64,000 nucleotides of DNA from Salinicola corii (GCF_008298015.1 NZ_VTPX01000002.1:495796-559795); one strand, 5' to 3'; positions 19,695 to 29,004 are shown, counted from the stretch's first letter. The notes: a model not told the origin generated them from the sequence alone. Numbers and translations are program-made.

Positions 19695-19831
19695 AGCTAT
19701 AAGCTATAAGCTATAAGCCGTAAGTTTTGGTCTGCTAGTGAGAAGAGCCGCAAAAGAAAGAGAAGAACATCATTCTAGAGTTCTTCTCTTCCAGCCGCGA
19801 AGCGCGCTCTTCCAGCTTAAAGCTTACAGCT
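19695..19831. repeat. Composite palindromic intergenic element edged by inverted heptamer arrays
   Basis: The left edge has AGCTATA x3 plus AGCCGTA (19695-19722). The right edge has TCCAGCT, TAAAGCT, TACAGCT (19811-19831), which are the same AGCTNNN heptamers in inverse orientation. Inside lie GAAGAGC (19742-19748) opposite GCTCTTC (19806-19812) and a central 10-bp stem (19759-19768 with 19780-19789). The element fills almost the whole gap from the hslU stop to the Shine-Dalgarno site of the DUF971 gene. Confidence 0.7.
19752..19789 (-). terminator. Rho-independent terminator of hslVU
   Basis: The stem AGAGAAGAAC / GTTCTTCTCT has an 11-base loop. Reading on minus, the stem is followed by TTTCTTTTG. 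It is the centre of the larger inverted element in this gap. Confidence 0.65.
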
Positions 19832-19836
19832 CCTCA

Positions 19837-21228
19837 TCAGAGGATATACCGCGACAGGTCTTCGTCCACCGCAAGTTCACCCAGCTTGTCGTTGACGTAG
19901 TCGGCGTCGACGACCAGCGGGCTGGCGAAGTCGCCACCCTGGAACGAGGCTTCCTCGAGCAGCCGCTCCATGACGGTGTGCAGGCGACGGGCGCCGATAT
20001 TTTCGGTGCCGTCATTGACCTGCCAGGCAATCTCGGCGATGCGCGAAATGCCGTCCTCGGTGAACTGGACATCCAGGCCTTCGGTGTCGAGCAGCGCCTG
20101 ATACTGCTTGGTCAGCGCCGCCGAGGGCTCCGTCAGGATGCGCTTGAAGTCGTCCGGTGTCAGCGCCGTCAGCTCGACCCGGATCGGCAGGCGACCCTGC
20201 AGTTCCGGAATCAGATCCGATGGCTTGGAGAGGTGGAAGGCCCCGGAGGCGATGAACAGGATGTGGTCAGTGCGCACCATGCCGTGCTTGGTGGAGACGG
20301 TGGAGCCCTCGATCAGCGGCAACAGGTCGCGCTGCACGCCCTCGCGGGAGACATCGCCGCCGCTGCCGGACTCACCGCGCTTGGCGACTTTGTCGATCTC
20401 GTCGAGGAATACGATGCCGTTCTGCTCCACTGCTTCCAGCGCGCGCTGCTTGATCTCTTCCTCGTTGACCAGCTTGGCGGCTTCTTCGTCCTGCAGCAGC
20501 TTCCAGGCGTCCTTGACCGTCACGCGGCGGTTTTCGGACTTCTGCTTGCCCATGTTGGCGAACAGGCTCTGCAACTGGTTGGTCATCTCCTCCATGCCCG
20601 GCGGGGTCATGATGTCGACGCCCTGGCTGGCCGGCGTCACCTCGATATCGATCTCCTTGTCGTCGAGCTGACCCTCTCGCAGCTTCTTGCGGAAGACCTG
20701 TCGCGTAGAGGTATCGTCGCGGCCGGCATCGTATTCGCTACCGCGTGGGCGCGGCAGCAGGGCATCGAGGATACGCTCCTCGGCGGCGTCCTGGGCCTTG
20801 TGGCGCACTTCGGTCTTGGCCTGCTCGCGCACCATCTTGATGGCCATTTCCATCAGGTCACGCACGATCGACTCGACGTCGCGACCGACGTAGCCCACTT
20901 CGGTGAACTTGGTCGCCTCGACCTTGAGAAACGGCGCTCCGGCCAGCTTGGCCAGGCGGCGTGCAATCTCGGTCTTGCCGACGCCGGTCGGGCCGATCAT
21001 CAGGATGTTCTTGGGTACGATCTCGCCGCGCATGTGTTCATCGAGACGCATCCGGCGCCAGCGGTTGCGTAGCGCGATGGCGACGGCACGCTTGGCGTCG
21101 TGCTGGCCGATGATGTACTGATCGAGCGAGTGAACGATCTCACGCGGTGTCATCGACGACTGGGTCAGTGCTGGCTGGGCGCCGGCCGTTTCCTGAGACG
21201 TGTCGTTCCGGGAAAGACTCTGAGACAT
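19837..21228 (-). CDS. hslU: HslU ATPase subunit of the HslVU protease
   Basis: 463 aa. The first ATG lies 14 bases after hslV, with GAGG further upstream; an internal Met26 would give the more usual 438 aa, so the extra 25 polar residues could be untranslated. AAA+ features: [21 protein letters not shown], Walker [10 protein letters not shown] (79-87), [14 protein letters not shown] pore motif, Walker [13 protein letters not shown], sensor-2 [10 protein letters not shown]. The C terminus ends LSRYIL, the tail that docks into HslV. It unfolds substrates for HslV during heat and envelope stress. Confidence 0.97.
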   Translation of the reverse strand: MSQSLSRNDTSQETAGAQPALTQSSMTPREIVHSLDQYIIGQHDAKRAVAIALRNRWRRMRLDEHMRGEIVPKNILMIGPTGVGKTEIARRLAKLAGAPFLKVEATKFTEVGYVGRDVESIVRDLMEMAIKMVREQAKTEVRHKAQDAAEERILDALLPRPRGSEYDAGRDDTSTRQVFRKKLREGQLDDKEIDIEVTPASQGVDIMTPPGMEEMTNQLQSLFANMGKQKSENRRVTVKDAWKLLQDEEAAKLVNEEEIKQRALEAVEQNGIVFLDEIDKVAKRGESGSGGDVSREGVQRDLLPLIEGSTVSTKHGMVRTDHILFIASGAFHLSKPSDLIPELQGRLPIRVELTALTPDDFKRILTEPSAALTKQYQALLDTEGLDVQFTEDGISRIAEIAWQVNDGTENIGARRLHTVMERLLEEASFQGGDFASPLVVDADYVNDKLGELAVDEDLSRYIL

Positions 21229-21242
21229 GGGGGATGGCCTCG

Positions 21243-21761
21243 TTACAGCTCTTCGAGCGTGATCTGATGATTGGTGAAGACGCAGATGTCGGCGGCGATG
21301 TTTAGCGATTTTTCGGTGATCTCGCGTGCGCCGAGCTCGGTATTCTCGAGCAGCGCTCTTGCCGAGGCCTGGGCGAAATGGCCGCCGGAACCGATCGCGA
21401 TGATGCCGCGCTCGGGTTCGACCACGTCGCCGTTGCCGGTGATGATCAGCGACGCCGTCTTGTCGGCGACGGCGAGCATCGCCTCGAGGCGGCGCAGCGC
21501 GCGGTCGGTACGCCACTCCTTCGCCAGTTCGACGGCTGCCTTGGTCAGATGGCCCTGATACTTCTCCAACTGCGCTTCGAAGCGCTCGAACAGGGTGAAG
21601 GCATCGGCGGTGCCACCAGCGAAACCGGCCAGAACCTGGCTGCGATAGAGGCGGCGAACCTTGCTGGCATTGCCTTTCATTACCGTGTTTCCCAGCGATA
21701 CCTGGCCATCACCGGCCAGGGCGACCTGATCGCCACGGCGCACGGATACGATTGTGGTCAT
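21243..21761 (-). CDS. hslV: HslV proteasome-like peptidase subunit
   Basis: 172 aa; GGGAG sits eight bases before the chosen ATG. The protein begins [24 protein letters not shown]: after removal of Met the N-terminal Thr is the nucleophile, with Lys in [13 protein letters not shown] as the active-site partner. Further family motifs are [16 protein letters not shown] and the [13 protein letters not shown] segment. It forms the double hexamer degraded-protein chamber capped by HslU. A 261-base gap precedes it; I found no convincing sigma-32 promoter there. Confidence 0.98.
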   Translation of the reverse strand: MTTIVSVRRGDQVALAGDGQVSLGNTVMKGNASKVRRLYRSQVLAGFAGGTADAFTLFERFEAQLEKYQGHLTKAAVELAKEWRTDRALRRLEAMLAVADKTASLIITGNGDVVEPERGIIAIGSGGHFAQASARALLENTELGAREITEKSLNIAADICVFTNHQITLEEL

Positions 21762-21935
21762 GCAGTCGACTCCCAATGACGCGCCGTCGAAGCTCGCAGA
21801 CGGCGCCGAAAAACAGGTGCGATCGCGTCTGGGTACCCAGGGGCATGAGACGACGCGATGCGGCATGAACCATCAAGTGCGGGCAAGGAGAGGGGAAATC
21901 AAGCCGACGACGAACGTCGAGGGGAATGAACAGGA

Positions 21936-21956
21936 GGCCGGCAGGAGATGCCGGCC
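21936..21956 (-). terminator. Hairpin downstream of the SPOR gene
   Basis: A perfect 8-bp GC-rich stem (GGCCGGCA / TGCCGGCC) with a five-base loop lies about 65 bases after the SPOR gene stop and before hslV. It lacks a real T tract, so it may only pause transcription or protect mRNA. Confidence 0.4.
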
Positions 21957-22022
21957 ATCATGGAGCCTGTTGGTAACCTCTACCGACGGGGCGACTCTTC
22001 TCGCGCCGACGGTGCCGCGACG

Positions 22023-22727
22023 CTAGTTCTGCAGGCGCAGCAACAGCGGCTCGATGCCCTGGGTCACCATCAGGTCCTGGGCGCGGGATAGCTCGCGCTT
22101 GTCCTCGTAGGGACCGACCTGGACCCGATGCCAGAGCTGATCACCATTGGCCCGAACGTCGGTGATCTTGGCCAGCAGGCCGAAGTCCTTGAGCCGGTTG
22201 GCCAGGCGTTCGGCATCGCCGAGATCGCGGAAGGAGGCGGCTTGCAGGACGTAGCGTCCTCCGCTGGGCGTTGGCTGCTTGGTCTGGTTGGCGGCGTCGT
22301 CGGCCGCGGCTTCCTGGGTCGTCTTGGCGGTCGGCTCGGGCGATGAGCTATCGCTGTTGGGGGCAATGACTTCCGTTTCCGGCAGTAGCGTGTAGAACTC
22401 GAAGGTGGGTGTCGCAGGCTGCTGAGGGGTGGTGGTGCCGCCGCTGGCGGCGTTATCGCTGCTCTGAGCATTGCCGCCGGTGGCGGCCTGATTGGATGTC
22501 GGTCGGGGCACGACGGCCGCCACCGGCTCCGGCGAGGAGCGATCCAGATACTGCGACAAGGCAAAACCGGCAATCAGGCCGGCGATGGCCCATAGCCAGC
22601 CAGGGATGCCGCCGAGGCTGCCTCCCTGGTGACCGCCGGATTTGCGGGGACGAGGCTTCGTCGTCGCGCCTTTGGGTGAAGAGCGAGAAGAGGACGGGCG
22701 ACTGTTCTGAGCGGGGCGGCGTGCCAT
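22023..22727 (-). CDS. SPOR-domain protein, FtsN-like cell division factor
   Basis: 234 aa with the layout of FtsN: a basic cytoplasmic end (about 40 residues, Ser/Arg/Lys-rich), one membrane helix (IPGWLWAIAGLIAGFALSQYL), a long Pro/Thr/Ala-rich periplasmic linker, and a C-terminal SPOR domain (about 155-230, GRYVLQAASFRDLGDAERLANRLKDF and VQVGPYEDKRELSRAQ). SPOR domains bind denuded septal peptidoglycan. Position between argS and hslV matches the ftsN locus of other gammaproteobacteria. It starts three bases after argS. The short essential helix region of FtsN cannot be verified by eye. Confidence 0.85.
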   Translation of the reverse strand: MARRPAQNSRPSSSRSSPKGATTKPRPRKSGGHQGGSLGGIPGWLWAIAGLIAGFALSQYLDRSSPEPVAAVVPRPTSNQAATGGNAQSSDNAASGGTTTPQQPATPTFEFYTLLPETEVIAPNSDSSSPEPTAKTTQEAAADDAANQTKQPTPSGGRYVLQAASFRDLGDAERLANRLKDFGLLAKITDVRANGDQLWHRVQVGPYEDKRELSRAQDLMVTQGIEPLLLRLQN

Positions 22728-22730
22728 GTC

Positions 22731-24416
22731 TTACATCTCCTCCGGGGCGCTGACGCCGAGCAGCGCCAATCCGTTGCCGATGACCTGGCGTGTTGCCAGA
22801 CCCAACGCCAGCCGTGCATTGCGCAGCTCGGTATCGTCGACCATGACTTTCTGGGCGTTGTAGCAGGTGTGGAAGTCGCTGGCGAGCTCTATCAGATATT
22901 GCGCGATCTGATGCGGTTCGCGGGCGCGAGCGGTGCGTTCGACGATATCGGGATAGCGTGCCAGCCGATTCATCAGTGCTTTTTCCTGGGCGGCATCGAG
23001 GCGCTCCAGATTGGCCATCGCGATGGTATGGTCGAAGGCGAGGCCGTCGCTCTCGGCCTTGCGCAGCACGCTGCAGACTCGGGCGTGTGCATACTGGATA
23101 TAGTAGACCGGGTTGTCGTTGGTCTGCGAACGCGCCAGATCGATGTCGAAGGTGAGTTGGGAGTCGGCGCGGCGGGCGGCGAGAAAATAGCGCGTGGCAT
23201 CGCGGCCGACTTCGTCGATCAAATCGCGCAGCGTAACGTAGCTGCCGGCGCGCTTGGAGAGCTTGACCTCGACGCCGGAGCGGGTCACCAGCACCATCTG
23301 GTGTAGCACGTAGTCCGGCCAGCCCTGAGGGATGCCGACTTCCAGCGCCTGCAGGCCGGCACGCACGCGAGTCACCGTCGAGTGGTGATCGGCACCCTGC
23401 TCGTCGATCACGGTGGTGAAACCGCGCTGCCACTTGTTGTAGTGGTAAGCGACGTCGGGCACGAAATAGGTGTAGTCGCCATCGCGCTTGCGCATCACCC
23501 GGTCCTTGTCGTCACCGAAATCGGTGGTGCGCAGCCACAGGGCGCCGTCCGCTTCATAGGTGTGACCCCCGGCAACCAGCGCATTGACGGTCTCCTCGAC
23601 CCGGCCCTCGGCGTAGAGCGAGGACTCCAGGAAGTAGACGTCGAACTCGACCCCGAACGCCTTGAGATCCAGATCCTGTTCCCGGCGCAGGTAGGCCACG
23701 GCGAAATCGCGGATGGCGTCGCCGTCGTCGGGATCGGCCTTGGCTGTCACCTCGCGGTCGTCCGCGGTGACCGTTTCACCGGCCAGGTAGGACTGGGCGA
23801 CGTCGGCAATATAGTCGCCGCGATAGCCGTCCTCGGGCCAACCCTCGTCATCGGGACCGAGCCCCTGGGCGCGAGCCTGAACCGAGCGCATCAGGTTATT
23901 GATCTGCGCCCCGGCATCGTTGTAGTAGAACTCGCGGGTGACGTCGAAACCGGCTGCTTCCAGCACGCGGCAGAGACAGTCGCCGATGGCGGCGCCACGG
24001 CCGTGGCCGACGTGCAGCGGCCCGGTCGGATTGGCGGAGACGAATTCGACCTGTACCTTCTCTCCTGCGCCGATCAGGCTGCGGCCGAAGGTATCGCCGG
24101 CATCCAGGATCTGGCTGACGATGTCCGCGATCGCATCGGTCGCGGCAAAGAAATTGATGAAGCCTGGTCCAGCGATCTCGGTCTGGCGGATGGCATCGTT
24201 GTCGGGGATGGCTGCCACCAGCTTGTCGGCCAGGTCGCGGGGCTTGAGCCCGGCTGGCTTGGCGAGAACCAGGGCAAGATTGGAGGCATAGTCGCCGTGG
24301 GCCTTGTCGCGCGCGGGTTCGACCTTGATCGCGGGGGCGACGCCCGCCGGTAGATCGCCGGCCTGCTGCAACTTGGCGATGGCGGCGTCTAGCAGTTGGG
24401 TAATCGTCTCTTTCAT
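22731..24416 (-). CDS. argS: Arginyl-tRNA synthetase
   Basis: 561 aa, class I synthetase. An N-terminal Add1 domain (about 1-110) is followed by the HIGH-type motif [12 protein letters not shown] after [10 protein letters not shown], and KLSKRAG in the KMSKS position. The C-terminal DALR anticodon-binding domain includes [16 protein letters not shown] and [21 protein letters not shown]. It charges tRNA-Arg in the cytoplasm. The start is the conserved [13 protein letters not shown]; no strong Shine-Dalgarno site is visible. It is followed by the SPOR gene in one operon. Confidence 0.98.
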   Translation of the reverse strand: MKETITQLLDAAIAKLQQAGDLPAGVAPAIKVEPARDKAHGDYASNLALVLAKPAGLKPRDLADKLVAAIPDNDAIRQTEIAGPGFINFFAATDAIADIVSQILDAGDTFGRSLIGAGEKVQVEFVSANPTGPLHVGHGRGAAIGDCLCRVLEAAGFDVTREFYYNDAGAQINNLMRSVQARAQGLGPDDEGWPEDGYRGDYIADVAQSYLAGETVTADDREVTAKADPDDGDAIRDFAVAYLRREQDLDLKAFGVEFDVYFLESSLYAEGRVEETVNALVAGGHTYEADGALWLRTTDFGDDKDRVMRKRDGDYTYFVPDVAYHYNKWQRGFTTVIDEQGADHHSTVTRVRAGLQALEVGIPQGWPDYVLHQMVLVTRSGVEVKLSKRAGSYVTLRDLIDEVGRDATRYFLAARRADSQLTFDIDLARSQTNDNPVYYIQYAHARVCSVLRKAESDGLAFDHTIAMANLERLDAAQEKALMNRLARYPDIVERTARAREPHQIAQYLIELASDFHTCYNAQKVMVDDTELRNARLALGLATRQVIGNGLALLGVSAPEEM

Positions 24417-24530
24417 TGGCTACTTCGTCGTCGTGGGGCCTGGGATCGAGGCTTTCGGCCCGGTCCGGCGCGGGGTTGCGCAGATCTGGACGTCGTGAGC
24501 CTGCTGCCACGACGCTGGAAAAGGGCGGCC

Positions 24531-24559
24531 ATTATCGGCGATTGGGGCGAGGCTTTAAA
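24531..24559 (-). promoter_or_regulatory. Candidate sigma-70 promoter of argS
   Basis: On the minus strand TTTAAA (4/6), a 17-base spacer and GATAAT (5/6), about 115 bases before the argS ATG. It lies in the 257-base priA-argS gap that also holds a hairpin GCCGC-GTA-GCGGC (near 24600) and a polypurine tract. Confidence 0.5.
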
Positions 24560-24673
24560 CCCTAAGCGGGCTGCGCCAGAAGAGACAAGGGTTAAGCGCC
24601 GCTACGCGGCTAGCAGAGGGAAGAACAAACGCTTGCTCTTCTCTTCCATCTTCTTCCTTCCCTCTTCTCTCTT

Positions 24674-26926
24674 TCAACTCAACGTCATCGGATCGATATC
24701 CAGCGACCAGCGGACACGACGCGAGGCCGCGCTCTCCATCCAGCCGACCAGCCAGGCGCTCGCTTCGTGCAGCGCGCTGCGTTTTTCCGCGGAGAGCATC
24801 AATTGCACGTGATAGCGGTTCTGGCGACGCTCCATCGGTGCGGGCACGGGGCCTAGGCAGTGCACCGCCGACTGGCGTTCGCCGAGCCACTGGCGGGCGG
24901 CGTCACCGGCAGCCTCCGCAGCCTGGCGGGCGTCCTCCTCACGAGTCGCCTCGAAACGCGCCAGCGCCAGATAACGATAGGGTGGCAGGCCGGCGAGGCG
25001 CCGCTCCTCGAGCATCTGGTAGGCCAGCGCATCGTAGCCGCTATCCGCCAGCAGCCGTAGATTGGGGTCGTCGGGATGCAGCGTCTGGACCAGAACGCGT
25101 CCGGCCCGGTCGGCGCGACCGGAACGACCGGCCACCTGGACCAGCAACTGGGCGCTCTGCTCGAGCGCGCGAAAATCGCTGGCGTAGAGGCCGGCGTCGG
25201 CATTGACCACGACCACCAGCGTCACGTGGGGAAGATGGTGACCCTTGGCCAGCATCTGGGTTCCCACCAGCAGGCTCGGTTCGCCGCGTCGGATCTCGGT
25301 CAGCAACTGGTCGAAGGCTTCCTTGCGCCGTGTGCTGTCACGATCGATGCGGTAGACAGGCGTGTCGGGGAACAGCGTGGCGAGGGTCTCCTCGCTGCGC
25401 TCGGTGCCGGCGCCGAGCGGCCGCAGATCGGCACTGCCGCAACTCGGGCAGGCGTCCGGCTGCGGCGTCTGGTGCTCGCAGTGATGGCAGACCAGGCGCG
25501 GCGGCTGGCGATGGAGTGTCATGCGTGAGTCGCAGTGGCGGCACTCGGCGATCCAGCCGCATTGATGACACGCCAGCGACGGCGAAAACCCCCGCCGATT
25601 GATGAAAACCAGTACCTGCCCCTCGGCTTTCAGTGCCTGGCGGATGGCGTCGATCACCGGTGGGATCAGCCCGCCCTGACGCGGTCGCCCGCGCAGGTCG
25701 ACCAGTTCGAGCTTGGCCGGGGCGTGGCGGCTGGGTCGCTGGGTCAGACGAAGATGTCGATAGCGGCCGCCGCGGGCCTGGGCCAGGCTCTCCAGCGACG
25801 GGGTGGCGCTGCCCAGCAGAATCGGTACACCCTCGCGGTGAGCGCGGGCCATGGCCAGGTCGCGGGCATGGTAGCGCAGTCCATCCTGTTGCTTGAACGA
25901 ACCGTCGTGTTCTTCGTCGACGATGATCACCCCTGGACGTGCCAGAGGGGTGAAAATGGCGGAACGGGTGCCGATGATGATCGGCGCGCGCCCGCTGCGG
26001 GCGGCTTCCCACGCATCCAGGCGCTCCAGGTCGGTGAGGCCTGAATGCAGTGCCACGACCGGCGCGCGAAAGCGCTTGCGAAAGCGCGACAGGGTCTGCG
26101 GCGTCAGGCCAATTTCGGGTACCAGCACCAGCGCCTGGCGGCCCTGGCCCAGCACGGCCTCGATCAGTTGCAAGTAGACCTCTGTCTTGCCGCTCCCCGT
26201 TACGCCATGGAGAAGGCAGGGGTGAAAGCGGTCCAGTCCTTCGTGAAGCGCCGAGAGCGCGGTGGCCTGTTCCCGGTTGAGCGGCAGGGCAGGTTCGGCG
26301 AGCAGCGCACCCGACCAGCCCTCGCTGGCGGTCAGCGGTTCACTGACGCGAGTAACAAGCGACTTGTCGAGCAGTCCCTGCAACTGGGCACGACCGTACC
26401 CCTGCGCGGTGATGGCGGAAGTGATCATGCCGTGGCGATGCTGGGCCAGGAGCTGAACTAGCTCGCGTTGGCGTGGCGCGCGGCTCAAGACATCGAGGGC
26501 GGCGGTCTCGGGGTGATTCAGTTGCCACCGCTCTCGGATGCGTGCCTCGAGCGGTCGTCCCTGGCGCAGCGGTCCGGGCAGGGCGTGATGTAGCGTATCG
26601 CCCAGAGAGTGCTGGTAGTAGCGGGCGGTAAATTGGCACAGCCACAGCCAGTCTGCCGGTAACGGCTCGTCGTCGAGTCGCTCCGTGATCGGTTTCAACT
26701 GGCTGGCCGGCAGCTCGCTTTGCATCGCGCACTCCATCACGATCCCTACCAGGTAACGCCGACCGAACGGGATCTTGACCCGCAGACCCGGGCGCCAACC
26801 GCCGACAGGGGGCTGGCCCGCGGGGCGATAGTCGAACAGTCGCCGCAGCGGCGTGGGAACGGCGATGCGAAGAATCCTAGGGGCGGGTGGAGCCGCGTTC
26901 CCGGGGGCGGTACTGGAATCTGCCAA
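24674..26926 (-). CDS. priA: Replication restart helicase PriA
   Basis: 750 aa. The start is TTG at 26926, backed by TGGAGG four bases upstream; no ATG or GTG lies in frame near the conserved opening RILRIAVPTPLRRLFDY. N-terminal 3'-DNA-binding domain, then helicase motifs: Walker A GVTGSGKTEVYLQ, DEEHDGSFKQQ, LLGSATPSLES, and VAGRSGRADRAG. Eight zinc-binding cysteines are seen as CHQC, CRHC, CHHC and CPSC. PriA recognises stalled forks and reloads the replisome. It is divergent from rpmE, whose -35 element touches the priA start codon. Confidence 0.95.
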   Translation of the reverse strand: MADSSTAPGNAAPPAPRILRIAVPTPLRRLFDYRPAGQPPVGGWRPGLRVKIPFGRRYLVGIVMECAMQSELPASQLKPITERLDDEPLPADWLWLCQFTARYYQHSLGDTLHHALPGPLRQGRPLEARIRERWQLNHPETAALDVLSRAPRQRELVQLLAQHRHGMITSAITAQGYGRAQLQGLLDKSLVTRVSEPLTASEGWSGALLAEPALPLNREQATALSALHEGLDRFHPCLLHGVTGSGKTEVYLQLIEAVLGQGRQALVLVPEIGLTPQTLSRFRKRFRAPVVALHSGLTDLERLDAWEAARSGRAPIIIGTRSAIFTPLARPGVIIVDEEHDGSFKQQDGLRYHARDLAMARAHREGVPILLGSATPSLESLAQARGGRYRHLRLTQRPSRHAPAKLELVDLRGRPRQGGLIPPVIDAIRQALKAEGQVLVFINRRGFSPSLACHQCGWIAECRHCDSRMTLHRQPPRLVCHHCEHQTPQPDACPSCGSADLRPLGAGTERSEETLATLFPDTPVYRIDRDSTRRKEAFDQLLTEIRRGEPSLLVGTQMLAKGHHLPHVTLVVVVNADAGLYASDFRALEQSAQLLVQVAGRSGRADRAGRVLVQTLHPDDPNLRLLADSGYDALAYQMLEERRLAGLPPYRYLALARFEATREEDARQAAEAAGDAARQWLGERQSAVHCLGPVPAPMERRQNRYHVQLMLSAEKRSALHEASAWLVGWMESAASRRVRWSLDIDPMTLS

Positions 26927-26955
26927 TTGGCCTCCATGAAGAATTCTGCTAAAAT
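26927..26955 (+). promoter_or_regulatory. Promoter of rpmE
   Basis: TTGGCC (4/6), a 17-base spacer and TAAAAT (5/6). The -35 begins at the base next to the priA TTG start codon, so the rpmE promoter overlaps the priA 5' leader and ribosome-binding site. It predicts an rpmE leader of about 170 bases. Confidence 0.65.
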
Positions 26956-27130
26956 GCGCCGCCTTCCGACGTAGGGTGCGTCTCTTATCCGTGGTACTGC
27001 CATCGCCAGACGATGCGGGTTGCGGGATTCTAGGCGGGCCGGTCGCGCGGGAGTGAACCGCGATTCCCTATCCGTGTACGGTGCCTGGCAAGAGATCAGG
27101 TGGCGGTACACCGCAAAGCGAGGCTTCACG

Positions 27131-27346
27131 ATGAAACAGTCTATTCATCCCGAATACAAGACAGTCACGGCGACTTGTTCCTGTGGCGCGACCCATTCGA
27201 TCGGCACCACGGCCAGCGAGGACTTCCACGTCGACGTCTGCTCACAGTGTCATCCGTTCTACACCGGCAAGCAGAAGCAGGCGACCACCGGTGGCCGCGT
27301 CGAGCGTTTCAACAAGCGCTTCGGAGCTGCGGTTCGTCGCGGTTGA
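27131..27346 (+). CDS. rpmE: Ribosomal protein L31 (type B zinc form, bL31)
   Basis: 71 aa; GAGG lies nine bases before the [26 protein letters not shown] and [16 protein letters not shown] are the L31 signatures; Cys16, Cys18 and the CSQC pair give the zinc-binding CxC/CxxC version rather than the zinc-free paralogue. It bridges the two ribosomal subunits. It has its own promoter and terminator. The long leader may hold autoregulatory structure, as known for L31 mRNAs in enterobacteria, but I cannot show this here. Confidence 0.97.
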   Translation: MKQSIHPEYKTVTATCSCGATHSIGTTASEDFHVDVCSQCHPFYTGKQKQATTGGRVERFNKRFGAAVRRG

Positions 27347-27379
27347 TATCGCGTCTCGCCGAGAACCGATCGGTTGTCG

Positions 27380-27407
27380 AAAAGCCTGCCTCCATGGCGG
27401 GCTTTTT
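27380..27407 (+). terminator. Rho-independent terminator of rpmE
   Basis: An 11-bp stem (AAAAGCCTGCC with GGCGGGCTTTT, one G-T pair), a five-base loop and a run of five Ts. It lies 33 bases after the rpmE stop. Confidence 0.9.
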
Positions 27408-27589
27408 CGTGCGCGCTTGCCGGTTCTGGATACATGCAAGGGTCGGGGGTTGCAGACCGAGGCTTCGGGTCCGAGACAATGGATAAGGGATGTTTTATGG
27501 CTGGGTGTTTAGGTATAAGTGTCGCCAAATGCATCCAAATTATTAAAACAAGTGCTTAAAATTCGCGAAAGAGGAGGAAAGGGTGAAAG

Positions 27590-27616
27590 TTGTGTGGGGT
27601 GCTGTTTTTCTATAAT
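27590..27616 (+). promoter_or_regulatory. Promoter of the malic enzyme gene
   Basis: A perfect TATAAT at 27611-27616, with TTGTGT 15 bases upstream as a weak -35. The sequence just upstream (27480-27590) is distinctly AT-rich compared with the rest of the window, holding the only notable content of the rpmE-maeB gap besides the rpmE terminator. Confidence 0.55.
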
Positions 27617-27679
27617 CTGGCGCGACTTTGTGGCACGACGATGCCGAGACACCCCATCCCCTATTTGGAAACATTCCCC

Positions 27680-28951
27680 ATGAGTGACGATAAAAGACAG
27701 GCGGCGCTCGATTATCATGCCAAGCCGATTCCGGGCAAGTTGTCGGTCGAACTGACCAAGCCGACCGAAACCGCCAAACATTTGTCGCTAGCCTATAGCC
27801 CTGGTGTCGCCGAACCGTGCAGGGAAATCGCGCTGGACCCGGAAAACGCCTATCTCTATACCGGCAAAGGCAATCTGGTAGCTGTCGTCTCCGACGGCAG
27901 CGCCATCCTGGGCTTGGGGAATCTCGGCCCACTGGCAAGCAAGCCGGTCATGGAGGGCAAGGGAGTTCTGTTCAAGCGCTTCGCCGGCATCAATTCCGTG
28001 GATATCGAAGTCGAAGCCGATTCCACCCAGGCCTTCATCGATACGGTTGCCAGCATCGCCAACACCTGGGGCGGTATCAACCTCGAGGATATCAAGGCGC
28101 CGGAGTGCTTTGAGATCGAGGCGGCGCTCAAACAACGCTGCAGCATCCCGGTGTTTCACGACGACCAGCACGGCACCGCAATCGTGACCGCCGCGGGCTT
28201 GCTCAACGCCTTGGATATCGCCGGCAAGACACTGGCGCATGCGCGTATCGTTTGCCTCGGGGCAGGGTCGGCCGCCATTGCCTGCATGAAACTGCTGATC
28301 GAGTGTGGCGCCCGGGCCGAGAACATCTTCATGCTGGATCGCAATGGCGTCATTCACAGCGGCCGCAGTGATCTCAACCAATACAAGGCACAGTTCGCCA
28401 CCGAGACGCCGCTGCGCACGCTGGATGATGCGATCGAGGGCGCCGATGTCTTCGTTGGTCTCTCCGGGCCGAATCTGTTCAAGCCCGAGCAACTTGCGAA
28501 GATGGCGGCCAACCCGATCGTTTTCGCCTGTTCCAACCCGGATCCCGAAATTCACCCCGATGTCGCCCGCGCAACGCGCAGCGATGTGATCATGGGGACG
28601 GGACGCTCCGACTACCCCAATCAGGTCAATAACGTGCTGGGGTTCCCGTTCATCTTCCGTGGCGCGCTGGATGTCCGGGCCACTGCCATCAATGAAAAGA
28701 TGAAGATCGCCGCCGTCCATGCACTGAAAGACCTGGCGCGCGAGCCGGTCACGAAAGAGGTGCTGGATGCCTACGAACTCGACTCGCTGGAGTTCGGCCG
28801 TGGCTATATCATTCCCACGCCGGTGGATTCGCGTCTGCTGGAGAAAATTCCGGCGGCGGTGGCCCAGGCCGCGGTCGAGTCCGGCGTCGCGAAGAAGCCG
28901 TACCCCGCCCACTATCCGCTGAAGAGCGTCAAGGCAATCTACGGCCAGTAA
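27680..28951 (+). CDS. maeB: NAD(P)-dependent malic enzyme, short form
   Basis: 423 aa. It decarboxylates malate to pyruvate, supplying NAD(P)H. MSDDKRQAALDYHAKPIPGKLSVELTKP is the normal opening of the MaeB catalytic part. Then come YSPGVAEPC, the tyrosine/lysine catalytic region PVMEGKGVLFKRFAGI, the metal site HDDQHGTAIV, and a Rossmann loop VCLGAGSAAIACM. It lacks the C-terminal phosphotransacetylase-like domain of the 750-aa MaeB proteins, so the acetyl-CoA control typical of those is not expected. The Shine-Dalgarno site is weak. The gene is monocistronic. NAD versus NADP preference cannot be told by eye. Confidence 0.92.
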   Translation: MSDDKRQAALDYHAKPIPGKLSVELTKPTETAKHLSLAYSPGVAEPCREIALDPENAYLYTGKGNLVAVVSDGSAILGLGNLGPLASKPVMEGKGVLFKRFAGINSVDIEVEADSTQAFIDTVASIANTWGGINLEDIKAPECFEIEAALKQRCSIPVFHDDQHGTAIVTAAGLLNALDIAGKTLAHARIVCLGAGSAAIACMKLLIECGARAENIFMLDRNGVIHSGRSDLNQYKAQFATETPLRTLDDAIEGADVFVGLSGPNLFKPEQLAKMAANPIVFACSNPDPEIHPDVARATRSDVIMGTGRSDYPNQVNNVLGFPFIFRGALDVRATAINEKMKIAAVHALKDLAREPVTKEVLDAYELDSLEFGRGYIIPTPVDSRLLEKIPAAVAQAAVESGVAKKPYPAHYPLKSVKAIYGQ

Positions 28952-28970
28952 CCGGTCGGGGCGTGACTGT

Positions 28971-29004
28971 GACGATGCCGCCCGGGAGGCGGCATCGTCG
29001 TTTT
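28971..29004. terminator. Terminator between convergent maeB and the DUF481 gene
   Basis: A perfect 12-bp stem GACGATGCCGCC / GGCGGCATCGTC with loop CGGGA, followed on plus by GTTTTC. It serves maeB and possibly the opposite gene. Confidence 0.88.

Noticed and set aside
19695..19722. CRISPR-like array
   Set aside because: Seven-base direct repeats without spacers are a microsatellite-like array, not a CRISPR; no cas gene is present.
19738..21072. 444-residue open frame antisense to hslU
   Set aside because: hslU on minus carries every AAA+ motif; the plus frame begins inside the repeat element and has no support.
21762..22022. Heat-shock (sigma-32) promoter for hslVU
   Set aside because: CTTGAT occurs twice on minus but no CCCCAT-type -10 lies at the right distance, so I could not support it.
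27788..28912. 374-residue open frame antisense to the malic enzyme
   Set aside because: A shadow of the malic enzyme gene; no motif or start signal.
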